Source: Shewanella marina JCM 15074 (GTDB lineage Bacteria; Pseudomonadota; Gammaproteobacteria; Enterobacterales; Shewanellaceae). Taken from it: a stretch of 64,000 nt of DNA. Position numbers and translations under genes: made by a program. Below the pieces are notes generated by a model. The model did no database searches. It was not told the DNA's origin and saw nothing but the letters and a program-made list of their open reading frames with translations. Location of the stretch: the NCBI RefSeq assembly GCF_000614975.1, contig NZ_BALM01000024.1:1-64000 (forward strand), written 5' to 3'. Positions within the stretch are counted from its first letter, which is position 1. Every line of letters begins with the position of its first letter. Shown one piece after another: positions 30,301-37,348 of the stretch.

Positions 30301-30573
30301 TTAAGCGTAATGCTGACGACGCCTTAATTCACGTTGATATTGTGCTTCTGCTTTATACCAACTAAGTACGCCTAATAGTAGGCCTGTTAGTGGCCAAACA
30401 ATATAATGCAACATGGCTTCTGGTGCTAATAAGCCATGATTTAAAGCCCTAGTAATCAATGACATTACGATTAGCAGTGGAATACCGTAAAGTACAACAC
30501 CATTGATTAAAAAGTATCTAAACCTACCTTGTGAACGCACAGTTTGCCATGCTGTAAAGTCGTTGGTTTTCAT
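30301..30573 (-). CDS. Small two-helix membrane protein
   Basis: 90 residues from the ATG at 30573 (MKTNDFTAWQTVRSQGRFRYFLINGVVLYG). Two membrane helices lie at about 22-42 and 56-75, followed by a basic tail (QRELRRRQHYA). An in-frame ATG 29 codons upstream gives an unlikely polar leader. A GGAG lies 13 bases upstream, so the ribosome site is not ideal. No family function is known to me. Confidence 0.65.
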   Translation of the reverse strand: MKTNDFTAWQTVRSQGRFRYFLINGVVLYGIPLLIVMSLITRALNHGLLAPEAMLHYIVWPLTGLLLGVLSWYKAEAQYQRELRRRQHYA

Positions 30574-31088
30574 TTTAAGGTAACTCCAAATATTAAGATA
30601 ACGCGATCTGTTTATGTGTATTAATAAGTTTTGTAATTGGCAAATTACAAATTTTTTCATCTAACGGGTGTCGCCTAAAATTGATGATATGAGTTGTAAT
30701 TTACGTATTTAGCACTGCTTTCAGACAATATTGTACGCCTACAATGTGACGTTAGCATGAGGCTGTACTTCAAAAAATCGTGAAATTATCAACTAAATAA
30801 TATATTTGTGATCAAGTTAGCATTTCATTTGTGGGCGTTATTTTTAGCCATGAATATTTACACAAATTGAGTTTCAACCCTCGCTAATGTTGGCGTTCAA
30901 AATCAGTTAACAAGCCGCTAGATGAGTAAGAAGTGTATGCTGGTATTTAAATTTGATGATGGTTATCAGTTCTTGGTCAGAACTGACTAGAAAGAGGGAA
31001 TTTATGCCCCATTATCATGTTAACGGATCAAAATGGTAAATAGCACAAGTAAAGCTTTGGCGATAAAAAACGAATGTGAAAAGTTTTA
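30574..31088. other. Gene-free stretch downstream of the integrase gene
   Basis: About 500 bases, AT-rich, between the small membrane-protein gene and the end of intI. No ORF with a ribosome site, no attC-like pair of cores and no clear repeat is seen. Confidence 0.5.
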
Positions 31089-32060
31089 CTAACCTACAAT
31101 ATCTGACAAACGATCAAATGGACTTATTGTCCCAGCTCTACTTTGCCCAAGTACATGTGTGTAAATTTCAGTGGTTCGCAAATCTTTATGTCCTAATAAC
31201 TCCTGCACTGTACGTATATCACTGCCCTGAGCCAATAGCTGTGTAGCAAATGAATGACGAAAAGTGTGGGCTGTCACTCTTTTTTGTAGCTTGCTTTTTA
31301 TCACTGCTTTTCTTAGGTTTTTTGAAAAACTCGAGTCATGAACATGATGACGACAATAATACCCGTCAATGGGATGACAACAGGTAGTTGTTGATGGAAA
31401 TAGGTACTGCCAACTTAAATCTTTTAATACTGACTTGTACTTTCGATGTAAAGCAGAAGGCACTGACGTTAAGCCATTTCCATTATCTAAGTCATTTTCA
31501 TGGATTTTTTTGACCAATAGTATTTGTTTTTGCAAAGGTTGATTTAATTGCTTAGGTAGCAGTGTATATCGGTCTTTTGCTCCTTTTCCTCTAAAAACAA
31601 ACAAAGATTGAGCCTCAATGTTCACGTTTTGTATTCTTAAAGTTAAAGCTTCCTGTAGCCTTAACCCACATCCATATAACAATGAGGTGATTAACCAATA
31701 TGGAGCAGTAAGGTTAGCTAATACCGATGCGACCTCGGTAGGAGTCAATACTGTTGGTAGGTTCTTTGGTTTTTTAGCATAGCCATACTTTAAACCTTCA
31801 AACTCCATCCTTAGCACATGTTTGAACATAAAAATGAGTGCACATAAGGCTTGGTTTTGTGTTGCCGAACTGACACCACGATTACAACCAAGAAACGTAA
31901 GAAATTGCTCTATATGACAACCCTGCATGTCCTTTGGATGCATATACTGATGAAACCTAATGAAGTTACGTACCCAATACAGGTAACTTTTCTCAGTTCT
32001 TAAACTGTAATGTTTAGTCCTTAACACCTGCCGAATGGATTCAATAAAAGATGATGACAT
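31089..32060 (-). CDS. intI: Integron integrase IntI (tyrosine recombinase)
   Basis: 323 residues. N-terminal SAM-like domain: [28 protein letters not shown]. Catalytic residues of the tyrosine recombinase fold are visible: Arg in [11 protein letters not shown], His-x2-Arg in [13 protein letters not shown], His in [13 protein letters not shown] and the nucleophile Tyr in EIYTHV. Between them is the extra IntI-specific segment ([20 protein letters not shown]...[15 protein letters not shown]) that XerC/D lack and that is needed to bind folded attC. It points away from the cassettes, as in all integrons. A LexA box lies 19 bases upstream of its start. No lesion, so it may be active. Confidence 0.96.
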   Translation of the reverse strand: MSSSFIESIRQVLRTKHYSLRTEKSYLYWVRNFIRFHQYMHPKDMQGCHIEQFLTFLGCNRGVSSATQNQALCALIFMFKHVLRMEFEGLKYGYAKKPKNLPTVLTPTEVASVLANLTAPYWLITSLLYGCGLRLQEALTLRIQNVNIEAQSLFVFRGKGAKDRYTLLPKQLNQPLQKQILLVKKIHENDLDNGNGLTSVPSALHRKYKSVLKDLSWQYLFPSTTTCCHPIDGYYCRHHVHDSSFSKNLRKAVIKSKLQKRVTAHTFRHSFATQLLAQGSDIRTVQELLGHKDLRTTEIYTHVLGQSRAGTISPFDRLSDIVG

Positions 32061-32078
32061 AGTTTTTACTTATAAATA

Positions 32079-32094
32079 CTGTTCATATATACAG
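32079..32094 (-). promoter_or_regulatory. LexA (SOS) box upstream of intI
   Basis: CTGTTCATATATACAG fits the gammaproteobacterial LexA consensus CTGT-N8-ACAG exactly. It lies 19 bases upstream of the integrase start codon, where bound LexA would block transcription. LexA control of integron integrases is established in Vibrio and class 1 integrons. Confidence 0.85.
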
Positions 32095-32380
32095 TTATAA
32101 TAGATGTTATACATTTTTGCCATTATTTTGGGGAAAGAAGGAAGGGAAGCGGCAGAGCGTATTCACTAAGTGATTGTTTAAAAGCAAGTATTCATAATGG
32201 TTGATTCAAAGTACATCACAAATATGCGAATTCCGGTTTTCACTATGACAAGTGTTAGCTAAATGGCGGCTAATGACATCATAAAGTATTGAAGTTATGA
32301 CTGTTACAGGGTAATTTGTTGGTATTTAGTAACTTGGCTGTCTGTTCTTATTCGGAATTCAGCCTAATATACTGTTACAT
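32095..32380 (+). other. attI recombination region and cassette leader
   Basis: Gene-free stretch between intI and the first cassette. The attI-cassette junction is placed at the core GTTACAT, 32374-32380. It is the exact reverse complement of ATGTAAC, which begins the attC ending the first cassette; this is how a cassette's two ends must match. Another GTTAGCT at 32254 has no partner. A promoter for the cassettes (Pc) is expected here or inside intI, but I cannot point to convincing -35/-10 boxes. Confidence 0.75.
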
Positions 32381-32398
32381 GCCCAAAGGAAGGTTCTA

Positions 32399-32623
32399 GT
32401 GAATGAAGATGATTTAGCGAAGATTCTTAAAAAAATGTACTTTGAATCGAAGAAAGGTGAGACTGCCACGAACGTTCATTTATTTGGAATAAAATATGCA
32501 GATGAGATTTCTGCGAGTAGATGTTCGCCAAAAAACATAGCTAAACTAGCAGGGATTCCTGAAACATATGGAACCGAAATTAACAAAGGTCGTAATCTTT
32601 CTCGCTTTGTTAAGGTAAAGTAA
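32399..32623 (+). CDS. Small HTH-like cassette protein
   Basis: 74 residues from a GTG start with AAAGGAAGG upstream. NEDDLAKILKKMY...VHLFGIKYADEIS...KNIAKLAGIPETYGTEINKGRNLSRFVKVK resembles small HTH-like proteins common in cassettes and defence regions: a helical N-terminus, then a helix-turn-helix-like segment (PKNIAKLAGIPETYGTEINKG). Possibly a DNA-binding regulator. First gene of the first cassette, closest to attI and so the one best placed for expression from Pc. No partner gene is identified. Confidence 0.7.
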   Translation: MNEDDLAKILKKMYFESKKGETATNVHLFGIKYADEISASRCSPKNIAKLAGIPETYGTEINKGRNLSRFVKVK

Positions 32624-32779
32624 GTTCCATCAGAGTGTACTTAGGCTGATTGGGGTGATAGGTCAAGGTTCAATTCCTTGGGCGTTAGTTGGCTCCATAG
32701 CCTTATATTTGTGCTTTTACGATACGTAAGTATCCAACTGGCTTCATCAACCACGGGAGACAAAAATGAGGAGGTGTCT

Positions 32780-32884
32780 ATGGTTAAAACTTTAAAAGCT
32801 CGTGCTCGTATTCTTTTCAGTTCAACGTTTGAAACAACTTGGGCTACTGGGGTCGGCTACGCTGCTGGTCACCTATCGACCTAA
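32780..32884 (+). CDS. 34-residue cassette microprotein
   Basis: Short ORF beginning MVKTLKARARILF and ending GYAAGHLST. It is preceded by a very strong ribosome site (GAGGAGGTG) five bases before the ATG, which is the main reason to believe it. The N-terminal part is basic and the rest weakly hydrophobic and aromatic. Second ORF of the first cassette, just before its attC, as a cassette's last gene usually is. No recognised family. It could be a small toxin or a membrane-active peptide, but that is only speculation from size and charge. Confidence 0.55.
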   Translation: MVKTLKARARILFSSTFETTWATGVGYAAGHLST

Positions 32885-32895
32885 GTGCATTCGGC

Positions 32896-32995
32896 ATGTA
32901 ACAAGCGCATTAAATTTGACGCCTAAAGCTTGGCTGGTGCTCATTCTTCGCTATTTTTAGCCAAGCCATATCCGCAATTTATGCTGGCGTTATGA
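32896..32995 (+). repeat. attC site of cassette 1
   Basis: Starts ATGTAAC and ends GTTATGA. The central inverted pair AGCTTGGCT / AGCCAAGC encloses GTGCTCATTCTTCGCTA, shared with other attC sites here. About 100 bases. Confidence 0.9.
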
Positions 32996-33013
32996 GTCAC
33001 ACAAGGAGAAAGC

Positions 33014-33343
33014 ATGAGTGTAAAAATCACTGGAATGGATAGCCTTCAAAAGAAGCTGAAGAAAATGGCTGATGGCGCCCGAGAGCTTGACGGACAACAT
33101 CAGGTGGCAATACCTGACCTTTTAACCGAGTCATTCTTGGCAAAGCACACAAGTCTTGCAAACGCTCAGGAACTATTCGACAAAAGCGGCTTTAAAATTG
33201 ATTCTTCTGAGGATTTCAAAGCTATCCCAGATGATGAATGGGATCAGTATATTTCAAGTGTATCGAGCTTTGAATCATGGAAAGAAATGCTTCAATCAGC
33301 CACAGCCGAATATGCAAAGCGTAAAATGGGCTTCAGCTCATAA
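33014..33343 (+). CDS. Cassette protein of unknown function (109 residues)
   Basis: MSVKITGMDSLQKKLKKMADGARELDGQHQVAIPDLLTESFLAKHT... with SSEDFKAIPDDEWDQYI and a C-terminal SWKEMLQSATAEYAKRKMGF. This is a recurring type of small soluble protein in mobile elements; the opening recalls phage-type proteins, but no function is established. AAGGAG lies upstream of the ATG. The stop codon overlaps the first bases of the attC (33338), as is typical of tightly packed cassettes. Confidence 0.75.
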   Translation: MSVKITGMDSLQKKLKKMADGARELDGQHQVAIPDLLTESFLAKHTSLANAQELFDKSGFKIDSSEDFKAIPDDEWDQYISSVSSFESWKEMLQSATAEYAKRKMGFSS

Positions 33344-33409
33344 CAAAGCCAGCCAGAGGGACAGCCAAACCGCTGTGCGCTTTGTCTGCCCCTGCTGGCG
33401 GCGTTATGT
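33338..33409 (+). repeat. attC site of cassette 2
   Basis: Starts TCATAAC, ends GTTATGT, 72 bases, with paired CCAGC / GCTGG segments. The first core is the exact partner of GTTATGA at the cassette's left end. Confidence 0.9.
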
Positions 33410-33424
33410 TACAAAGGAGTAAGT

Positions 33425-34114
33425 GTGGATATATCAACAATCACTGGTTTTTTGAAACTACCTAAAAAAGTCTATTTTTTAGGTGCAATTGTTGGGGGGA
33501 TGTTGCTATTTCTAAATGAGAGTATGCTAGCACAGTTGGGGCTTTTATCATTTAAGGCCTCATATTCAATGTGGATAGGAATATTTTTTCTGGTTACATT
33601 TGGAATGAGCGTAATTTTTGTAGCAGAGAGTATCTTTCTTTATGCAAAGCAGCGCAACGAATTTAAGCAACGTCAAATAGAAATCAAATCAGAAGAAGAA
33701 CGATTAGCCCGCGAGGCTGCTCGCCAAAAAGAACAAGAGCTTCAAGATGAACTCAAAGAAAAAGAGATGTATCTTAAAGTACTAACGCGGTTAGATAATT
33801 ATGAGAAAGCCGTGCTACGAGAGTTATTTTTATCAAAGAAAAACACTGAGGAGTTATGCTTTGATGATGCTACGGTTATGGGGTTAATTAAAAAAGGCGT
33901 TCTTAAACAAGTAAGCACTACAGCTTATCATACCGATATTACGGGGCATGTTGGTAAGTTTAGGATTGACGATAGAGCTATTGATTACCTAGAGAGCTTT
34001 GATTTCAATACAATTAATCATATTTCTCGTCCTAGCTGGGTAGAAAAAATAGAAATTTATCAATCAATGCAGAACAAAATTTTAGATTTAGGTCGTCAGA
34101 TTAAGTATTTGTAA
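33425..34114 (+). CDS. SieB-like superinfection-exclusion membrane protein
   Basis: 229 residues from a GTG start with AAAGGAG upstream. Two membrane helices are seen (about 17-35 and 45-70), then a charged coiled coil rich in Glu and Arg (75-122), then a globular end. The layout resembles the superinfection exclusion protein B family: two N-terminal helices, ELKEKEMYLKVLTRLDNYEKAVLRELFLSKKNT, and a domain ending in a helix. The prototype in phages lambda and P22 blocks growth of some other phages at the membrane. A defence role here is an inference. Family resemblance is moderate, not certain. Confidence 0.65.
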   Translation: MDISTITGFLKLPKKVYFLGAIVGGMLLFLNESMLAQLGLLSFKASYSMWIGIFFLVTFGMSVIFVAESIFLYAKQRNEFKQRQIEIKSEEERLAREAARQKEQELQDELKEKEMYLKVLTRLDNYEKAVLRELFLSKKNTEELCFDDATVMGLIKKGVLKQVSTTAYHTDITGHVGKFRIDDRAIDYLESFDFNTINHISRPSWVEKIEIYQSMQNKILDLGRQIKYL

Positions 34115-34239
34115 CATAACAATCTGTTTAAGAGTGATTCGCAACGCTTGGCATTTTTGCTATGCGTTGCGTTTAGTGTTTTAGGTGGTATGCGGGAGCT
34201 TCGGTATTGCGTTGCTCACACCTTAACAGGGCGTTAGCT
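34114..34239 (+). repeat. attC site of cassette 3
   Basis: Starts ACATAAC, ends GTTAGCT, about 126 bases; first core pairs with GTTATGT at the cassette's left end. Internal pairing around CAACGC / GCGTTG. Confidence 0.88.
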
Positions 34240-34272
34240 GCTTTAGTGCACATCATTAATGAAGAGTATTAA

Positions 34273-35226
34273 ATGAAAAAGTATCTTATTGAGTGTGATT
34301 TTGAATTCCAGTCATCCCATGGCATTAGTGAAATCGGGTTTGAAGGAGGGAGTAGCTACAACCTTGAAGAAGGCGTTTCATGTGATTGCCCCTTTGGATT
34401 ACTAAATACAACGGTCTCACTATCTAGCTTTGGAACTCCAATCTTTAAAGTAAAAGTTGAGTCCTTTGATCTTGCTGATAAAAAAACACAAGAATCATAC
34501 TTAAATAAATTGGCTAATTATTTATCATTCATAGCTGCAAAAAATGAGCACAACGGGCATCGTGGAACACCTTTCATAAAAATAAATTTCAACACTTTCA
34601 ATGAAGATGTTGTTGATGTTTCAAATGCCAGTTTCAAAGATAACACTTTAGCTCTGAATTCAGTGATAAAGATGACTGATGCACTGTCAATATCATCTAT
34701 AAATAGCGTTAAGTTCAATGACAGTAATGTACAAGAAATCCATTATAATGAGTTATTGGGTTACTACTACAATGGACTTAAAGCGGAGAGTGAAAAGTCA
34801 AAATTTTTCCATTGGTTTTTAATAGTTGAGTCTCTAGAAGGAAGTAAACGATATAACGAATTATTCCCTAGTGGAACTATGTTTACTAATGACGAAAGTG
34901 AAAAAATTACACAATTAGCAAATACACTATCAAATGACGGAAAGAACACTTTACTTTCTGTTCTAACAAGAACATCTGAGTTCAGAAACCCAAAGCTATT
35001 TAAATTCCTAGAAGAACTCGGCATAAGCCAGCTGACTAGCATGATGGGAACTAAGCCCGTTACGCTAGAAACAGTCAAAACTGTTACTGCAGCAAGAAAT
35101 AAGCTATTTCATAGAGGAAATGAATTTCCTACCAATACACTTTGGTTCATCTTATTTCCATTAGTAACCACGATCATTGAGAAAATAATTACTGATCCCA
35201 CGTGCCTAGATGCAGCTAACAAGTAA
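34273..35226 (+). CDS. Cassette protein with C-terminal HEPN-like domain
   Basis: 317 residues. The N-terminal 150 residues are beta-rich and not recognised. The C-terminal half is helical, beginning near YYNGLKAESEKSKFFHWFLIVESLEGS and ending with TAARNKLFHRGN, where Arg275-x4-His280 is the HEPN catalytic motif. The layout resembles ApeA-like HEPN proteins, some of which defend against phage by cutting RNA. There is no nearby antitoxin-type gene in the same cassette. The ATG lies 34 bases inside the cassette with a weak GAAGAG site. Ribonuclease activity and defence are inferences from the motif. Confidence 0.7.
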   Translation: MKKYLIECDFEFQSSHGISEIGFEGGSSYNLEEGVSCDCPFGLLNTTVSLSSFGTPIFKVKVESFDLADKKTQESYLNKLANYLSFIAAKNEHNGHRGTPFIKINFNTFNEDVVDVSNASFKDNTLALNSVIKMTDALSISSINSVKFNDSNVQEIHYNELLGYYYNGLKAESEKSKFFHWFLIVESLEGSKRYNELFPSGTMFTNDESEKITQLANTLSNDGKNTLLSVLTRTSEFRNPKLFKFLEELGISQLTSMMGTKPVTLETVKTVTAARNKLFHRGNEFPTNTLWFILFPLVTTIIEKIITDPTCLDAANK

Positions 35227-35268
35227 ATCCTGGTGACGCCTACGGCGCACCTGATTTAGGCGTTAGCA
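35214..35268 (+). repeat. attC site of cassette 4 (short type)
   Basis: Starts AGCTAAC, ends GTTAGCA, 55 bases; includes the end of the HEPN gene. GACGCC and GGCGC segments pair around a short loop. Shorter than the other attC sites and closer to the classic 59-base element. Confidence 0.88.
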
Positions 35269-35293
35269 CACTTTTCGGAATGGAGATCTAAAT

Positions 35294-36036
35294 TTGCAGC
35301 CTAAATCACACACGTTATTCCACTTCACTAAAAATTTAGAGTTCTTGAAAGATATTTTAAGAAATGGGTTTTGGCCTAGATACTGTTTAGAAGATGTGAA
35401 ATGGTATAACGGTAATGAAAGTCAATCTGCTTACCCAATAATTTGCTTTTGCGACATTCCGCTTTCAAGAGTTGATGAGCATGTAAATTTTTACGGGCAT
35501 TTTGGTATTGGTGTAACTAGAGAGTGGGCAAAATTAAATAAACTGGCTCCGGTAATTTACCTAAACGAGGGAAGTGCTCAGCAATTGGCACTTACGAATT
35601 TGTTTCTCGAAAATTTGAAGGTAAGCAATTTTATTCGGGAGTTGGTGATGATATCAACAACATTATGACTCACATAAAGCCAATTGAAGGGAAAATGTAC
35701 ATTAATGGTCAGTTTATTTTAAAGGAGTTTCACCAAGAAAATGAATGGCGATTTGCTGTTAATGGTAAATATATAGAGCTCAAAGCTAAGCCTTTTCTTT
35801 TGGAAAAACACTTTCAAGATGCACAGTTGCTAGAGAAAGAGAATCTAAAAACGAAAGAACATTATAGTGTTAAAATTTCGCCTTCTGATATTAAGTATCT
35901 ATTTGTAAAAACCGATAGTGAAATACCTGATTTAATTAATTTTATTCAAACGGAACTCGATCATTTCGCTAGCTCTGAGGTGAAAATACTAATGTCCAGA
36001 GTAGTTTCTTTAGAAACAATAAGTCGCGATATGTAG
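35294..36036 (+). pseudogene. AbiGi-like abortive-infection antitoxin, broken by a one-base deletion
   Basis: The first frame from a TTG start gives TLFHFTKNLEFLKDILRNGFWPRYCLEDVKWYNG...YPIICFCDIPLSRVDEHVNFYGHFGIGVTREWAKLN, a pattern I recognise from the AbiGi antitoxin family. The second frame carries HIKPIEGKMYINGQ and FHQENEWRFAV, the matching C-terminal end. Adding one G to the GG at 35620-35621 joins them as FLENLKGKQFYSGVGDDINNIMTHIKPIEG, giving 247 residues. AbiG is a two-gene abortive infection system in Lactococcus; no AbiGii partner is seen here. An apparent ATGA overlap at 35665 could suggest two genes, but protein-like sequence continues upstream of that ATG. Likely a sequencing error. 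Confidence 0.7.
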
Positions 36037-36038
36037 TG

Positions 36039-36138
36039 TGCTAACAAGTTACTCAAAAGGACGCAAAACGCTTAGCTTGCGCTCCTTCGTCGCTAATTTT
36101 AGCCAAGCATTTATGCGCCTATTAGTAAGGCGTTAGTG
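36039..36138 (+). repeat. attC site of cassette 5
   Basis: Starts TGCTAAC, ends GTTAGTG, 100 bases; contains TTGCGCTCCTTCGTCGCTAATTT-like core shared with the others and GCTTAGCT / AGCCAAGC pairing. Confidence 0.9.
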
Positions 36139-36153
36139 TTCAAGGAGAGTTCG

Positions 36154-36501
36154 GTGTACACGGAAGATGATAAAGTTCTTTTAAAGTATTTGGCAGAACA
36201 CTTTATTAATGAAGGGAATGGCATGATGACTTCTGATTTAGAAGCCCTTGATTGTTATTCTGAAGCATCAATAAACAAGTTACGTACTTTGAGTCTTGTT
36301 AAATATGATACGGACATATCAGTACAAATTCATCCGAATGTAGTTTCTGAAAAAGATAAACTTGAAGTTCTCCCTGACCATTTTCAGGATCTTAAAAAGT
36401 GGTGGTTTAGTAAAAAATGGGCTGTAATTTTTACGGTGATATTCTTAGTATTACCTGCACTAAAAACATATATTGATTTAGTTACGTATTTCTTAAATTG
36501 A
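36154..36501 (+). CDS. Cassette protein with a C-terminal membrane helix
   Basis: 115 residues from the GTG at 36154, which has AAGGAGA upstream; an in-frame GTG at 36136 lies within the recombination core and is unlikely. The soluble N-terminal part looks like a small winged-helix-type fold (DDKVLLKYLAEHFINEGNGMMTSDLEAL). Residues about 88-112 form one membrane helix (KKWAVIFTVIFLVLPALKTY). Tail-anchored. Family not recognised. Confidence 0.7.
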   Translation: MYTEDDKVLLKYLAEHFINEGNGMMTSDLEALDCYSEASINKLRTLSLVKYDTDISVQIHPNVVSEKDKLEVLPDHFQDLKKWWFSKKWAVIFTVIFLVLPALKTYIDLVTYFLN

Positions 36502-36502
36502 A

Positions 36503-36603
36503 CACTAACAAGCAAATAAAGCGGGACTGATAAAGCTTGGCTCAGTTTCGCTCCGCTACACAGTATAGCCAAGCATTATCAGCCCCTTATTAGGGCGTTA
36601 TGT
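36503..36603 (+). repeat. attC site of cassette 6
   Basis: Starts CACTAAC, ends GTTATGT, 101 bases, with AAGCTTGGCT / AGCCAAGC pairing and a nested CTGATAA / TTATCAG pair. Confidence 0.9.
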
Positions 36604-36620
36604 AGCAAAGGTAATTCAAA

Positions 36621-36899
36621 ATGAAGCATTCTGAAGAGCAGCTTTACAAAGCGATAGATGAAATTTTGTTTTATCTTTGGGACCCACTAGATTGCAAAGA
36701 AATTCCAGCCGCTAGGGATGAGTACCGCTCATATGTGCCTAGAGTTTTTGATTTACTCGTATCTGATGCCAATGAAAAAGAAATAGTTAAATACCTTTCT
36801 AGTTTAGAAACAAACTCAATGGGAAGAAGTGTCGCTTCACAAAACCCAATTGATATTGCAAGAATACTAATCGAAGCAAAGGATTGTTGTTTTGAGTAA
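36621..36899 (+). CDS. Cassette protein, DUF1871-like, function unknown
   Basis: 92 residues. EEQLYKAIDEILFYLWDPLDCKEIPAARDEYRSYVPRVFDLLVSDANEKEIVKYLSSLE recalls the DUF1871 type of small acidic helical protein (WDP and RDEY segments). Some such proteins sit next to toxins as possible immunity partners, but none is evident here. ATG with AAAGG upstream. Last gene of the array. Confidence 0.65.
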   Translation: MKHSEEQLYKAIDEILFYLWDPLDCKEIPAARDEYRSYVPRVFDLLVSDANEKEIVKYLSSLETNSMGRSVASQNPIDIARILIEAKDCCFE

Positions 36900-36902
36900 G
36901 CT

Positions 36903-37004
36903 ACATAACAAAAAAATAAAGTCGGACGTATCAAGGTTGGCTTGCGCTCATTCTTCGCTAACTATAAGCCAACCCCTCTACGCTCCTTATTTAAGGCGTT
37001 ATGA
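36903..37004 (+). repeat. attC site of cassette 7 (last)
   Basis: Starts ACATAAC, ends GTTATGA, 102 bases; GTTGGCTTG / AGCCAACC pairing around GCTCATTCTTCGCTAA, nearly the same loop as attC 1. It marks the end of the array. Confidence 0.9.
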
Positions 37005-37348
37005 ACGGATAAAGTGTGCAGGGCGAATAGGGGCTTTTGAATAAACTAAAATACTGTATCTGATTTAGTTCACTCGTGATAGACCGGATACTCGAACGTG
37101 TTTTTGCCTAAAAATCATTTTGAAATCAATCAAACTTAATTATGAACGTATCGCTATACTAGCCAGTAAAGGTGAACAATCGATTTTCATTGAAAGCTTA
37201 CTAAAGGTGTTGCGAGTCTGATAGTTAGCGAGAAATAACAGAAGATTAACCATATACAAATAACCGCGGAGTAATTATATTGCGTGAGCAGCCACTTTTA
37301 GCTAAGTGTTGATGGTTAAGCATAATCCGTAGTCATTGAGAGCATAAT
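37005..37348. other. Gene-free stretch between the array and catB
   Basis: 344 bases. No ORF with a ribosome site and no further attC. It presumably contains the catB promoter, but I cannot name the boxes. Confidence 0.5.

Larger units (their letters stand above)
32375..36998 (+). mobile_element. Integron cassette array of seven cassettes
   Basis: Borders at G|TT of each core: 32374/5, 32989/90, 33403/4, 34233/4, 35262/3, 36132/3, 36597/8, 36998/9. In every cassette the left 7-base core is the exact reverse complement of the first 7 bases of its own attC (for example GTTAGTG with CACTAAC). All cassette genes point away from intI. The first cassette is longest relative to its genes and carries two ORFs. 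No attC is found beyond 37004, so the array ends before catB. Confidence 0.93.

Noticed and set aside
32254..32260. GTTAGCT as the attI-cassette junction
   Set aside because: No attC in the first cassette begins with its complement, whereas GTTACAT at 32374 pairs exactly.
32663..32690. A tRNA gene
   Set aside because: Only the T arm is present; no acceptor, D or anticodon stem can be formed with upstream sequence.
32684..32690. A cassette border between the 74-residue and 34-residue ORFs
   Set aside because: GTTAGTT has no matching AACTAAC before the next attC, and the attC at 32896 pairs with 32374 instead.
35665..36036. A separate second gene coupled by ATGA to the AbiGi-like ORF
   Set aside because: Protein-like, family-consistent sequence in this frame continues upstream of the ATG, so a frameshift within one gene is more likely.
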